NCBI GenBank assembly: GCA_902781655.1
Contig: CACZJZ010000008.1
Span: 45,109 to 109,108 of the forward strand
Reading direction: 5' to 3'
Source of the DNA: an uncultured Lachnospiraceae bacterium
GTDB lineage: Bacteria > Bacillota > Clostridia > Lachnospirales > Lachnospiraceae
Length of the DNA stretch: 64,000 nt
Below the pieces are notes generated by a model. It saw nothing but the letters and a program-made list of their open reading frames with translations, was not told the origin of the DNA and ran no database searches. The translations under genes and the position numbers were made by a program. Below are positions 41,232 through 50,790 of the stretch, one piece after another (position 1 is the first letter of the stretch; every line of letters starts with the position of its first letter).

Positions 41232-43328
41232 TCACTCCTCCGCGAACGGCTTGTTCAGTGCCTCCGTCCCCGGCAGTACGAACCGCCCGTCCCGGATGAT
41301 CGGAATCCTGCTTCCGTCCGCGCGCACCGCCGTATACTCCCCGAGTTCATCGTAAGGAATCGTAATATCCGTGTGACAGCCAAAATACGCGCCTTCCGGA
41401 TCCTCTTTTCTCCGGCAGGAGACAGAATTCTCCTTCGCTACAATCTCCTTTCCGTCCGGATTGAAGGTGCGGTTGTCCTCCTCATTCGAATAGCAGGTGT
41501 CCCCGACTGCAAAATGCGGCCCGGTCTTCTCCGCGATCAGAATCGGCAGCTTAGCTTCCATGCCGTATTTCCGCGCCAGCACAAACGCCGTTGTGTTCGT
41601 GCCGATTGCGCACTCTCCCATCGGCAGTCCCGTGTGATGGAACAGAATATTCTCCTCAATGTATCTCCGCCCCTGCGCCGGGTCGGTAAAATTCGCGCAG
41701 CCGTAATCGGTCACACGCCCGTCCTCGAAACGAAGCCACAGGTCCTCGAACCGCAGACCCTCCAGATACACGCTGCTCACCTGCAGCAGTCCGTGCGTTC
41801 CCTCCAGCACCGGTGTGGTAAAAACCTCCCCCACCGGAATATTCACATCCGCAACGCAATTCTCGAAAATGGCCTGATGCTCCGGATCGGTCAGCGGGAA
41901 CAGCTTCACCACAAGATCCGTCCGGTTTCCGCGGCAGCCCTTCACCTCTACGTGATCCGCTTCATTCAGCGCATCGATGAGCCGCGCCTGCATCTCCTGA
42001 TACTGATGATAATCCAGCGTGTTGATCCGGATCACCGCGTCAAAAACATCCGCATAGCGCGCCGGTGTGTCCGCGATCGAAGGCAGAGGAAAATCTATGA
42101 TCGTGAAACTCCGCTCCTCCGCTACCACGGCCTTTGCGTAGAGCATATAGGCCTTCGTATTGAACGACGCAGAAATTCCGGTCTGCGTTTCATCGTATGA
42201 AATCCGGCCGGGAACATCAGCCGGCGTGAACGGCGCCCCGCCGAACACCTCCAGCACTGCCGGACCCGCGTAGTATTTTGCATCCGGGAGGTGCTCATAT
42301 GCCGCGGCGAGCGCCTCAATCCGCCGCCCTGCGAGCGCGCGGTCCAGAACCAGCGCGTCGTCCTCCCGATGATCGAAGCGCAGCTGCGGATTCGCATCCG
42401 CCCCCGCCCATCCGACCCGGTCGGAGCGATGACGCCGAAACAACGTCGGCACCTCGAATGGCGTCGCCGTGCGCAGCCCCATCCGGTCAAAATTCTCAAA
42501 CGCCCGCCGCATCATCCGCTCAAAGCCCAGATGATAATACACACTGCAGAACCGCTTCTTAGACAGATCCTTCCCCGTCACAGCAAAGCCCGTCCGATAC
42601 CCCTCTGTAAACGTATCGGCGCAGAGCGCAAGCCGCTCCTCCGGCAGATCGCGCAGGAAAGACGCAGCGCCCGTCTCATCCGCAGTGACATACTCCCCGT
42701 ATGCGTAAAGATAACGCGGATTCGACAGATCCGCCTCCCGCACAATACGGCAGGCAAGCGAATCATCGTCCAGAAGACTCATCCTCTGCTCATATTCACT
42801 CTCATACTCCGCGTAATCAGACAGATAATCCCGCAGCCTCCCCCGCAGATCCTTCTCCGCCGGAAGCGCCGGAGCCGCCGCCGTGAACGCCCCGTACATC
42901 TCCAGAAACAACTCATACCGGATCAGCGCATGCGCCGCCGCCCCCTGATACAACAGTGAAACCACCGACCGCATCTCATACGCAACCGCGCAGAGCACCG
43001 GCCCGTACTCACCGCCAAGCTTCTCCGCCGCATACTCCGGATTCACAAAACTCTCCCCATAATGCTCCGGCAGCACATCCTCGTACAGCGCCCGGTTCCT
43101 CGCCGCAAGCTCTCCCTCCTCCGCCGCGTCCTGCCCGCCGCGCGCCAGAAAATCCCGCTCCTCCAGCGCCATAACCAGAAACTGCGCCGTCCTGCGGAAA
43201 TACTCCGCAAACACCGGCGCAGCCTCCAGCCTCTCCACACACTCCTCAGGAACCTCCCGGATCCTCTCACTGGCGAGCGCGAACCGCTCCGCCTCCACCT
43301 CATCCATTCCATCTTCCCTGTAAAACAT
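41232..43328 (-). CDS. M29-like aminopeptidase with long N-terminal extension
   Basis: 698 residues. The C-terminal half resembles thermophilic M29 metallopeptidases: TDLVVKLFPL, NIPVGEVFTTPVLEGTHG, LPMGECAIGTN and HFAVGDTCYSNEEDNR supply the Glu/His/Asp metal ligands. M29 enzymes are about 400 residues; here about 300 extra residues of unrecognised, mostly helical sequence come first. It is cytoplasmic. The ATG at 43328 has AGGAGG five bases before, just after palindromic element B. The nearest gene upstream is the small membrane protein. Confidence 0.8.
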   Translation of the reverse strand: MFYREDGMDEVEAERFALASERIREVPEECVERLEAAPVFAEYFRRTAQFLVMALEERDFLARGGQDAAEEGELAARNRALYEDVLPEHYGESFVNPEYAAEKLGGEYGPVLCAVAYEMRSVVSLLYQGAAAHALIRYELFLEMYGAFTAAAPALPAEKDLRGRLRDYLSDYAEYESEYEQRMSLLDDDSLACRIVREADLSNPRYLYAYGEYVTADETGAASFLRDLPEERLALCADTFTEGYRTGFAVTGKDLSKKRFCSVYYHLGFERMMRRAFENFDRMGLRTATPFEVPTLFRRHRSDRVGWAGADANPQLRFDHREDDALVLDRALAGRRIEALAAAYEHLPDAKYYAGPAVLEVFGGAPFTPADVPGRISYDETQTGISASFNTKAYMLYAKAVVAEERSFTIIDFPLPSIADTPARYADVFDAVIRINTLDYHQYQEMQARLIDALNEADHVEVKGCRGNRTDLVVKLFPLTDPEHQAIFENCVADVNIPVGEVFTTPVLEGTHGLLQVSSVYLEGLRFEDLWLRFEDGRVTDYGCANFTDPAQGRRYIEENILFHHTGLPMGECAIGTNTTAFVLARKYGMEAKLPILIAEKTGPHFAVGDTCYSNEEDNRTFNPDGKEIVAKENSVSCRRKEDPEGAYFGCHTDITIPYDELGEYTAVRADGSRIPIIRDGRFVLPGTEALNKPFAEE

Positions 43329-43340
43329 CCCTGCCTCCTG

Positions 43341-43413
43341 AATTGTCCCTGACAAGTTTAGCTTGTTTGGTACAAAAATTGTCCCGAACAAGCTAAACTT
43401 GTCAGGGACAATT
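43341..43413. repeat. palindromic element B (double)
   Basis: Two head-to-head units, each TTGTCCC-N3-CAAG-N5-CTTG-N3-GGGACAA-like, joined by AAA. Whole-element arms (43341-43375 and 43379-43413) pair over 33 of 35 bases. It starts 4 bases after the stop of the small membrane protein and ends just before the peptidase ribosome site. Confidence 0.95.
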
Positions 43414-43417
43414 CCCT

Positions 43418-43744
43418 TTACCGCAGCCCCAGATACATCACTCCCGCGCCAGCCAGCAGCACCGCGCCGTTCAGCGTCATTCCGAGATACGAAAAGAAAT
43501 AATAAACATCCCGCTCCTTGCGCGACAGAATCGCAATAATCAGCCCCACTAACGCCATGACGATGCACAGGAAAAAGGCCGTCGCATACCGCGGCGTTGC
43601 CTGCCCGCCGTTCCGGAACGTGAGATACACCGTCACGCACGTGAACGTCGCTGCAATCGCCCCGAGGCAGTCGCTCATCAGCGCCCGCATCGACATTTTT
43701 TTGCTCGTAAAAAGATGCTTCTTCCGCTTGACTGGCTGAACCAC
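43418..43744 (-). CDS. small membrane protein, DUF6142-like
   Basis: 108 residues with three hydrophobic segments (about 27-43, 54-72, 82-103) after a basic N-terminus (KRKKHLFTSKKMSMRALMSDCLGAIA). It looks like the small DUF6142 family of clostridial membrane proteins, of unknown function. It starts with GTG at 43744, eight bases after AGGAG. It lies between pyrE and the peptidase, flanked by palindromic elements on both sides. Confidence 0.65.
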   Translation of the reverse strand: MVQPVKRKKHLFTSKKMSMRALMSDCLGAIAATFTCVTVYLTFRNGGQATPRYATAFFLCIVMALVGLIIAILSRKERDVYYFFSYLGMTLNGAVLLAGAGVMYLGLR

Positions 43745-43763
43745 GTTCTACACTCCTGTGGGT

Positions 43764-43778
43764 TTTGTCCCTGACAAG
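43764..43778. repeat. palindromic element F (half unit)
   Basis: TTTGTCCCTGACAAG matches one arm of the family exactly, without the second arm, 3 bases after the pyrE stop. It is probably a decayed copy. Confidence 0.6.
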
Positions 43779-43781
43779 TCC

Positions 43782-44462
43782 TCACGCCTTCGCGCCGTAC
43801 TCCCCATAGTAGGCATCCAGCGCCGCATTCATCTTCTCATCGATCAGCAGTTCCCCGTCGACGGGATTCTTCGACAGATATTCCCGCACCTCAGCCATCG
43901 TCACGATCGCGTGCGCCGGGAACCCGTACCTGTCCCGGATGTCCTCAAGCGCGCTCTTCTCCGTGTCGATGCCCTTCTCCTGGCGGTCGAGCGAAACCAT
44001 CAGCCCAAGAATGTCTACATCCGCCTGCGCCCGCAGAATCGGAACAGTTTCCGCCATGGAGGCGCCGGAAGTCGTCACATCCTCGATAATCACGACACGG
44101 TCCCCGTCGTGCAGCCTGCTGCCGAGCAAAATCCCCCTGTCGCCGTGATCCTTCACTTCCTTCCGGTTCGCACAATACCGGATGTCAGCGCCGTACAGCG
44201 TGCTGAGCGCCATAACCGTCGCCACCGCCAGTGGAATTCCCTTGTAAGCCGGTCCGAACAGCACGTCAAACTCCAGCCCGTATGTGTCGTGAATCGCCCG
44301 CGCATAAAATTCCCCGAGCCTCGCGAGCTGGAATCCGCTCTGATACAGCCCCGCATTCATGAAGATCGGCGACTTCCTCCCGCTCTTCAGCGTAAACTCC
44401 CCGAACCGTAGGACATCGCTGTCCACCATGAACCTGATGAACTCCTGCTTGTAATTTTCCAT
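43782..44462 (-). CDS. pyrE: orotate phosphoribosyltransferase
   Basis: 226 residues. PRPP-binding motif VVIIEDVTTSGASMAE, substrate region FGPAYKGIPLAVATV, and LKSGRKSPIFMNAG near the start. It joins orotate to PRPP. The ATG at 44462 (MENYKQEF) is chosen over a longer open frame, with GGGGAATAGAG before it. It follows pyrF by 65 bases. Confidence 0.96.
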   Translation of the reverse strand: MENYKQEFIRFMVDSDVLRFGEFTLKSGRKSPIFMNAGLYQSGFQLARLGEFYARAIHDTYGLEFDVLFGPAYKGIPLAVATVMALSTLYGADIRYCANRKEVKDHGDRGILLGSRLHDGDRVVIIEDVTTSGASMAETVPILRAQADVDILGLMVSLDRQEKGIDTEKSALEDIRDRYGFPAHAIVTMAEVREYLSKNPVDGELLIDEKMNAALDAYYGEYGAKA

Positions 44463-44527
44463 CTCTATTCCCCGTGCCGCCCTTCCGGCGTCATCCGTTC
44501 CACTCAATTCCCGTCAAAATTTCCGCT

Positions 44528-45493
44528 TCACCGGATCTCGATGCCAGCGCCGCGCAGCGCTCCCTGAATATCCTCAATCATATCCGCCGCGGCGGCACGC
44601 GCGGCCTCCGCAAACCGATCCGGTCCGAATTTGCTGTATGCGTCCTTCTTGTACGCGGCAATGATTCCGCGCGAGGAATTCACAATCGCGCCGAGTCCGT
44701 CCTCGCGGAAGAAATGCACCAGGTCAGACCCTTTGCCGCCCTGCGCGCCGTAGCCCGGCACCAGAATATAGGCGTGCGGCATAATTTTGCGGAGCGCCCT
44801 GCCCTGTTCCGGATATGTCGCGCCGACAACCGCGCCGACATTGCTGAATTCTCCGTCCATCGACAGGCGGCCCCACTCCTCGACCTTTTCGCCCACGACC
44901 TCATACAGCGGGCGGCCATCCTCCATTTTCAGATCCTGGAATTCGCCGCTGCTCGGATTCGAGGTCTTCACCAGCACGAAAATGCCGCGGTCATTCTGAT
45001 TGCAGACTTCAATGAACGGCTTCACGCCGTCGCTTCCGAGATACGGATTCACAGTGGCAAAATCCTCGTCGAACACGCGGCTGCTGCTCCCCTCGACCTC
45101 AATCCGCCCCAGATGCGCGATTGCATAAGACGCCGAAGTCGAGCCGATATCGCCGCGCTTCACGTCGCCGATCACGACCAGCCCCTTCTCGTGCGCATAC
45201 CGGACCGTGCGCCAAAATGCCTTCAGTCCGGGAATGCCGAACTGCTCGTACATCGCAATCTGCGGCTTCACCGCAGGAACCAGATCCGCCACCGCATCGA
45301 TGATATCCTTGTTGAAGTGCCAGACCGCCTCCGCTGCGATCTCCAGATCGTCCTCGTACACTGCGTCGCGGTTTCTCACAGCCTGTCCGGCTTCCTCAAG
45401 CAGCTCCTGCGGGATAAAACTCAGGTTCGGGTCGAGGCCGACCACCACAGGCGCTCCGGTCCGGCGGATTCCATCAATCAACTTCTGAATCAT
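44528..45493 (-). CDS. pyrF: orotidine 5'-phosphate decarboxylase, long type
   Basis: 321 residues, the longer PyrF subfamily: GLDPNLSFIP, catalytic VIGDVKRGDIGSTSASYA (Asp/Lys pair), VNPYLGSDGVKPF, and ILVPGYGAQGGKGSDL for phosphate binding. It makes UMP in the last pyrimidine step. GGAGG is four bases before the ATG. It is in operon order pyrF-pyrE. Confidence 0.96.
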   Translation of the reverse strand: MIQKLIDGIRRTGAPVVVGLDPNLSFIPQELLEEAGQAVRNRDAVYEDDLEIAAEAVWHFNKDIIDAVADLVPAVKPQIAMYEQFGIPGLKAFWRTVRYAHEKGLVVIGDVKRGDIGSTSASYAIAHLGRIEVEGSSSRVFDEDFATVNPYLGSDGVKPFIEVCNQNDRGIFVLVKTSNPSSGEFQDLKMEDGRPLYEVVGEKVEEWGRLSMDGEFSNVGAVVGATYPEQGRALRKIMPHAYILVPGYGAQGGKGSDLVHFFREDGLGAIVNSSRGIIAAYKKDAYSKFGPDRFAEAARAAAADMIEDIQGALRGAGIEIR

Positions 45494-45538
45494 ATTGCCT
45501 CCAAAAAAAGATTTTATCAGTTCCAGATGCCCTGTCCA

Positions 45539-46615
45539 TCATGTTCCGGCACCGCGCCGCGTCCGCAGGAAGATTGCCTCCCGCTGCGCCTCCGTATCCT
45601 CAGGATACTGCTTCAAATACGACTCGATCAGCGTCGCCGCCTTCTCAAAATCGCCGAGCCTTTCATAGGCGACGATCTCATTGAACCGCAGGCTCTGCAT
45701 GATCGCGTTTCCGGTGATCTTCTCTCCCGTCTGGAACGCCGTCAGCGCCGCCTTCGGATTGTTCAGCTGAAGCCGGCACAGCCCCAGCTGATTATAAATC
45801 TCCGCGTGCGTCTGGTCGCCTGCCAGATACTTCTCGTACGTGTCCGCCGCGTAATCGTGGGACCCCAGCGCCTCGTACGTCTGCCCGAGCAGCAGCGTCG
45901 TGCGGTAGCTCCCGTTCTCCGACTTGCCCGCCTTCTCCAGACTCGCCTTGGCACTGTCGTAATCGCCGAGATAATAGTACATACGCCCTTTGTCATAGTC
46001 GGACATCGAGGCCGGCTTGTCCAGCGCCTCCTTCAGATACGCCTGCCCCTTCTCCTCCTGTCCGTACGACTTCATCGTCTCGTAGGCCGTGATCATCCCG
46101 TCAAAATCCGTGGGCGCGAGTTCAATGGCTTTCCGGAAATCCGCGTCCGCGGCATCCGCATCTCCCTCCGCGAGATCCACCGTCGCCCGGAGCCGGTGTC
46201 CCTCCACGCTCTCCGGCCGCATCGCCAGAATCGCGTTGTACACATCCCTCGCGTCCTCATTGCGCCCGAGCTTGAAGTAACACGACGCGAGATAAAAGTT
46301 AATGTCAAAATCACAGTCGTCCGGGATCCCGGAGCTCTTTGTGAGCGCCTTCTCCAGATACCCCGCGGCGCTCTCATAATCTCCCATTCCCATCTCGGCG
46401 ATGCCGAGCGCCCGGAACAGGCTCCGCGAATGCTCACCGTCCTTCTCCGCCGCCTCGAGTGTCTTCACCGCCCCCTCGAAGTCACGGTCCCCAATGGCAA
46501 GCATCGCGTTCGACACTGCATCCGACTCCCGCACACCGGCACAGCCCGACAGCAAGACCATCGCCCCGAGCAGCACCGCCGCGGCACACAACCCGCGTCT
46601 GCCTCTTCCCGTCAT
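45539..46615 (-). CDS. TPR-repeat lipoprotein
   Basis: 358 residues. A signal peptide ends in lipobox LLSGCAG (Cys about 25), then eight or nine tetratricopeptide repeats (FRALGIAEMGMGDYESAAGYLEKAL, FYLASCYFKLGRNEDARDVYNAIL and so on). It probably scaffolds other proteins on the outer face of the membrane. The ATG at 46615 has GGGAGG seven bases before. It lies 45 bases before pyrF and may share its transcript. Confidence 0.85.
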   Translation of the reverse strand: MTGRGRRGLCAAAVLLGAMVLLSGCAGVRESDAVSNAMLAIGDRDFEGAVKTLEAAEKDGEHSRSLFRALGIAEMGMGDYESAAGYLEKALTKSSGIPDDCDFDINFYLASCYFKLGRNEDARDVYNAILAMRPESVEGHRLRATVDLAEGDADAADADFRKAIELAPTDFDGMITAYETMKSYGQEEKGQAYLKEALDKPASMSDYDKGRMYYYLGDYDSAKASLEKAGKSENGSYRTTLLLGQTYEALGSHDYAADTYEKYLAGDQTHAEIYNQLGLCRLQLNNPKAALTAFQTGEKITGNAIMQSLRFNEIVAYERLGDFEKAATLIESYLKQYPEDTEAQREAIFLRTRRGAGT

Positions 46616-46652
46616 CCGCTCACCTCCCATCACCGTCTCACTGCAATCCCAC

Positions 46653-47564
46653 TCACCGCACCGCCGCGGCTTTCTTCCTTCCGATCGGAATCTGGGCAAA
46701 AATCGTCGCAAGAAACATCAGCGCGCAGCCCAGTCCCTCCTGCACCGACAGCGCCTGATGCAGAATCAGCCAGCCCGAAATCACCGAGATCACTGACTCC
46801 AGCGACATAATCAGCGATGCCACCGTCGGATCCTGTCCCTTCTGCCCGACAATCTGCAGCGTGTACGCCACACCGCTCGAGAGAATCCCCGCGTAGAAAA
46901 GCGGGAACCACCCCTCAAGAATCCCGCCGATCTCAGGCTTCTCAAACACAAAACTCAGAATCACCGAGATCGCTGTCGTCGTGACAAACTGCATCAGCGA
47001 CAGCTCCACGCCGTCGCAGAACCTGCAGAAATAATCCACGCAAGTAATCTGACAGGCGAAGAAGAACGCGCACAGAATCAAAATCAGATCATACCTTCCG
47101 ATCTCCACGGTTCCGCCGAAGCAGAGAAAATACAGTCCCAGCGCCGCGATCAGCACGCTGATCCAGATCCGCAGACTCGACTTGCCCGTCAGAAAGAAGG
47201 CGAGCACCGGGACAAGCACAATATACAGATCCGTGAGAAATCCGCTCTTTCCGACATCCGTTCCCACAAGACCGATCTGCTGCAGCGTGGATGCTGCCGT
47301 CAGAAATGCTCCCGTGCAGAGTCCGCCGAGCAGCAGCTTGCCCCTGCTGTAAACCGGCACATTCCGGTCCCCGTCCGCGCGCCGCCTGTCCCGCGCGCGC
47401 TTTCGCACCAGCACCAGCGGCAGAAGAAACAGAACCGCCAGGACACTCCGGGCCGCCTGGAACGTGACCGGACCCATATAATGATTTCCCTCACTCTGTG
47501 CCACAAATGCGGTGCCCCAGATCAGTGCTCCCAGACACAGATACAATGCATTCCTCAGCCTCAT
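46653..47564 (-). CDS. EamA/DMT family transporter
   Basis: 303 residues, ten membrane segments in two EamA halves. It starts NALYLCLGALIWGTAFVAQSEG, and the second half ends with SGVAYTLQIVGQKGQDPTVASLIMSLESVISVISGWLILHQAL. These carry metabolites, often amino acids, out of the cell; the substrate is unknown. It starts 3 bases after the stop of the 81-residue gene, which supplies AGGCGG as ribosome site. Confidence 0.9.
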   Translation of the reverse strand: MRLRNALYLCLGALIWGTAFVAQSEGNHYMGPVTFQAARSVLAVLFLLPLVLVRKRARDRRRADGDRNVPVYSRGKLLLGGLCTGAFLTAASTLQQIGLVGTDVGKSGFLTDLYIVLVPVLAFFLTGKSSLRIWISVLIAALGLYFLCFGGTVEIGRYDLILILCAFFFACQITCVDYFCRFCDGVELSLMQFVTTTAISVILSFVFEKPEIGGILEGWFPLFYAGILSSGVAYTLQIVGQKGQDPTVASLIMSLESVISVISGWLILHQALSVQEGLGCALMFLATIFAQIPIGRKKAAAVR

Positions 47565-47567
47565 GCC

Positions 47568-47813
47568 CTACCGCCTCGGCTCCTCCTCGTCAAACACCGC
47601 GGTCACATAATACCCTCGCTCATTCTCACGCACGTCCGTCACCACGCCTTCCCGCGATTTCAATCGCTGGTTCAGCGGAATATTCCCGCTCATCGCGAGC
47701 GACGGCGCGATCGTGTAATAATAATTGGACGGAAGCACCCCCTCCGTGATCTGAACCTTCTGTCCCTTATGGAGCAGTCCTTCCCGCTCCATCTTGAATT
47801 CAAGCGTTCTCAT
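47568..47813 (-). CDS. small conserved-looking protein of unknown function
   Basis: 81 residues, no membrane segment, beta-rich: GQKVQITEGVLPSNYYYTIAPSLAMSGNIPLNQRL, then GVVTDVRENERGYYVTAVFDE. It could be a small OB- or KOW-like fold, but I do not recognise the family. The ATG at 47813 is one of several possible starts, none with a strong ribosome site. It sits tightly against the EamA transporter, so the two are likely made together. Confidence 0.65.
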   Translation of the reverse strand: MRTLEFKMEREGLLHKGQKVQITEGVLPSNYYYTIAPSLAMSGNIPLNQRLKSREGVVTDVRENERGYYVTAVFDEEEPRR

Positions 47814-47942
47814 ACTCCGATATACCTGCAAAACAACTTATTTCACCGCGTGCCTGATTCTTCATTGCTTGTCTCATGATACCACAATCCGGCATGTCCG
47901 GCCTGCGGCCAGTTCCGCTCCTTCCCGCCAATGCCGGACTCA

Positions 47943-49313
47943 TCATCCCTGTGCCGCACTGACATCTATTGTTCCGCCATCCGCCGCGCCGCCATCTGCC
48001 GCTTCAGCCGTAGTCTGGATCCCCCGCGTCAGCAGAAACGCGTGCCACTTCTCATATTCCGATGCGTACAGATGAATGCCGTCCCCGGTCATATCCGCCT
48101 GCAGATTGCCATCTGCGTCACACAGAACCGAATTCATATCGATGTAGAAAATATCGTGCCCGTTCGCGAGCGTCGCCACCGCGCCGTTCCGCTGTACCAC
48201 GATCGTGTTGGAGAACACATTGCTCGTTGAACTCAGCTTCTCAGACACATGCATCATCCCCTCGATGAAAATCAGCGCATCCGGCTGTGCCTTCCTTATT
48301 TTTGCCAGAATCTCCCGGTAACTTTCGTAATACTTCTTCGTCGTCCCGATACCGAGCTCATTGATTCCAAGCGAGATGTATATTTTGCCGAATGACCGTC
48401 CCGCAAGAACCTCGTCCATGGATTTCTTTGCGGCGTCCTCCCCCGGCTCATAATAATTCACTCCCTTATCCCAGAAATTATAGACCGACAGTCCCTCCTT
48501 CGAGGCAAAATACGTGCTCTTCTGCATCGATGTGAATCCGTGCAGTCCCTCCGTTCTCGAGTCGCCGATGATGAGCGCATCCGCCAGATACGAGTCATCC
48601 ACGTCTGTGAAGAGATAATAATCCCCGTTCTGCGCAAAAATCCCCTCTGTATCTGTGTTGTAGACCGTGTCGTCCGGCGACAGATAATTTTTATCGGCAA
48701 GCCCGTAATCCTTCGCCCCCACGACCTTGTCATTCACCTCTGCCGGCATGTGGTCGGCATGAATATAGGTCGGATTGCTCTCCTTCGCCTTCTGCAATGC
48801 CGCTGCGGCTGCATCCCCGTCTTCCGCCGTCGCTCCTGTCGCGTCGGCTGCGTCCCCGTCTTCTGTCGCCGCACCTGCCGCTCCGGCTGCGTCCCCATCT
48901 TCTGTCGCCGCACCTGCCGCTCCGGCTGCGTCCCCATCTTCCGCCGTCGAAGCCTCCGCTGCGCCAGAGCCTGCTGCGTCCAGCGAGTCTCCCGCTGCGC
49001 CGCTTTGCTGCACTGCCGTTTCGCTGCTGCCATCGCTGCCAAAGGCTCCGTTCCGGCCTTCTTCTCCGGCTTCTCCGTTCCCGTCCTGCTCCGTTTCCTT
49101 TGCATATGCCTGCCATGGCCAGACACCGTCGTGAATTCGTTCCATCCCGGTGAGCAGCAGCGGCTCCTCCACCGGATTCCAGTCCGAGACATCATAAATT
49201 CCGCCGATGCCCGGAATCATCAGCGCCACGAACAGCGCCTCCGAAATCACGAGCAGCAGCACAAGCGGAGTGCGCCGCATCCCGCGGAATAATTTGCGAA
49301 AACGATTCTTCAT
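47943..49313 (-). CDS. membrane-anchored SGNH hydrolase (AlgJ/DltD-like context)
   Basis: 456 residues. An N-terminal membrane anchor (about 14-38), a long alanine/glycine/acidic linker with repeated EDGDAAGAAGAAT (about 75-175), then an SGNH esterase domain: block I ALIIGDSRTEGL, block III SLGINELGIG, and block V TGDGIHLYASEY with Asp and His. It probably handles acetyl groups on a cell-surface polymer together with the MBOAT protein just upstream (6 bases). The polymer is unknown. The ATG at 49313 is used. Confidence 0.85.
   Translation of the reverse strand: MKNRFRKLFRGMRRTPLVLLLVISEALFVALMIPGIGGIYDVSDWNPVEEPLLLTGMERIHDGVWPWQAYAKETEQDGNGEAGEEGRNGAFGSDGSSETAVQQSGAAGDSLDAAGSGAAEASTAEDGDAAGAAGAATEDGDAAGAAGAATEDGDAADATGATAEDGDAAAAALQKAKESNPTYIHADHMPAEVNDKVVGAKDYGLADKNYLSPDDTVYNTDTEGIFAQNGDYYLFTDVDDSYLADALIIGDSRTEGLHGFTSMQKSTYFASKEGLSVYNFWDKGVNYYEPGEDAAKKSMDEVLAGRSFGKIYISLGINELGIGTTKKYYESYREILAKIRKAQPDALIFIEGMMHVSEKLSSTSNVFSNTIVVQRNGAVATLANGHDIFYIDMNSVLCDADGNLQADMTGDGIHLYASEYEKWHAFLLTRGIQTTAEAADGGAADGGTIDVSAAQG
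48820..48960. repeat. tandem repeat inside the SGNH gene
   Basis: Three to four copies of a unit of about 39 bases coding for EDGDAAGAAGAAT-like residues in the extracellular linker. Length variation between strains is likely. Confidence 0.75.
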
Positions 49314-49319
49314 ATGCCC

Positions 49320-50768
49320 TCAATAGCTGAAATACATGAACGCGTTCGACCCGCTGTTCGCGCTGACGTAAACCGACATCCAGAACAGAGCGAGCAGCAG
49401 CACAAGCATCGCCGGGTGCTTCCGGTGCTTCCAGAACCACTCCGACACCGCCGGGACGCACAGCACTGCGGAAGCAAGAAAGAGTGGCCATGTCAGCTTC
49501 GCGTACTTCACGAAGTCCCCGCTCTCCATGCCCGCCGCCCGGGCATGCACCAGAAACGGAAACAGCCGGCCGAAATAGATCCGCAGCTGCGTCAGATCCG
49601 GGATGGCGAAGATCACCCAGGTCAGCGGAATGAACAGAAAGACGTGAAGATGTCCGAGGAACGGAAACCGCCGCAGCAGTCCCCTGACCGCAAACTTTTC
49701 CCACACGATCAGCGCGAACAGGACGAGTCCCCAGATCACATAATTCAGCGTGCCGCCGTGCCACAGCCCCGTGACCAGCCACACCAGGAACAGATTGAAG
49801 ATCGTCCGGCCCGTCCCGCCGCGGCTCCCGCCGAGCGGAATATACAGATAGTCGCGGAACCAGGCGCCGAGCGTCACATGCCAGTCCCGATAGAACGATG
49901 TGATATTCGGACTCGCGTACGGGTGGGCAAAATTCCGTACAAACGGAAATCCCAGCATCATGCCGACGCCCGCGGCCATCATCGAATATCCCCAGAAGTC
50001 AAAATACAGCCGGAACGTGTAAGCATACGCCCCCATCCACGCGAGCGGCGTCGATATACTCGCATACCCGATCGTCGAAAGTGCGTTCCAGAGGTACTCA
50101 ATGCGGTCCGCCAGCAGCACCTTCATCGATAGTCCGATGATAAAACAGATCAGCCCGTCCTCAATGCCGTCCGCGTGCACCCGCCGCCCGTGTCCGACAA
50201 TATCGCTGTGCCCGACGACATCCGCCGGCACCGCATGCCGCGGCCGGTGTGCGTGCGACGCATGCCCCGGTATCAGCTCCCCGCCGACCCGGTCCGTGAA
50301 CCCGTCGCTGTAGCGCATAATCGGTCCCTCGGTCACCTGCGGAAACATCGTAAAATACGCCGCCGCGTCGATGAACGCCGGAGAACGCGGAATCACGCCG
50401 CGGTACAGGTCCGCTTCATACGAAAGCATCTTGAATATGTAGAATGACAGCCCCAGCGGGAGCAGAGACGCGTCCACCGTGAGCGAGGCGATTTTGCAGC
50501 CGACCAGGACGCCGCCATTCAGCAGAATGGCGAGAAACAGCCAGACCGCGCCCGCGCGCCCTTTCTTCCCTATCTGCCTCCCGATGAGCCAGTCCGCCAC
50601 CGTGAAGAAAAGCAGCAGCACAATAAAATGCGGTTCCCCTACGGCATAAAAAACCATGCTGCCGAGAAAGAGAATCGCATTCCGGTACTCTGCCGGAGTG
50701 ACATAATACAGAACGAGAAAGACCGGGAGAAAACGAAATATAAATTCAAGGCCGGAAAAAACGACCAT
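49320..50768 (-). CDS. MBOAT family O-acyltransferase with histidine-rich insertion
   Basis: 482 residues, about 11 membrane segments, AlgI/DltB-like. SYEADLYRG, FPQVTEGPIMRYSD, then FYRDWHVTLGAWFRDYLYIPLGGSRGG and the catalytic histidine in GLWHGGTLNYVIWG. It should pass acyl groups across the membrane to a surface polymer, working with the adjacent SGNH protein. A stretch at about residues 169-198 carries seven histidines (GHASHAHRPRH, VGHSDIVGHGRRVH) where relatives have a short loop. The ATG at 50768 is chosen from MVVFSGLEF, the usual family start. Confidence 0.9.
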   Translation of the reverse strand: MVVFSGLEFIFRFLPVFLVLYYVTPAEYRNAILFLGSMVFYAVGEPHFIVLLLFFTVADWLIGRQIGKKGRAGAVWLFLAILLNGGVLVGCKIASLTVDASLLPLGLSFYIFKMLSYEADLYRGVIPRSPAFIDAAAYFTMFPQVTEGPIMRYSDGFTDRVGGELIPGHASHAHRPRHAVPADVVGHSDIVGHGRRVHADGIEDGLICFIIGLSMKVLLADRIEYLWNALSTIGYASISTPLAWMGAYAYTFRLYFDFWGYSMMAAGVGMMLGFPFVRNFAHPYASPNITSFYRDWHVTLGAWFRDYLYIPLGGSRGGTGRTIFNLFLVWLVTGLWHGGTLNYVIWGLVLFALIVWEKFAVRGLLRRFPFLGHLHVFLFIPLTWVIFAIPDLTQLRIYFGRLFPFLVHARAAGMESGDFVKYAKLTWPLFLASAVLCVPAVSEWFWKHRKHPAMLVLLLALFWMSVYVSANSGSNAFMYFSY

Positions 50769-50790
50769 TCTTCTCGCGTGCTCCTTCCTG

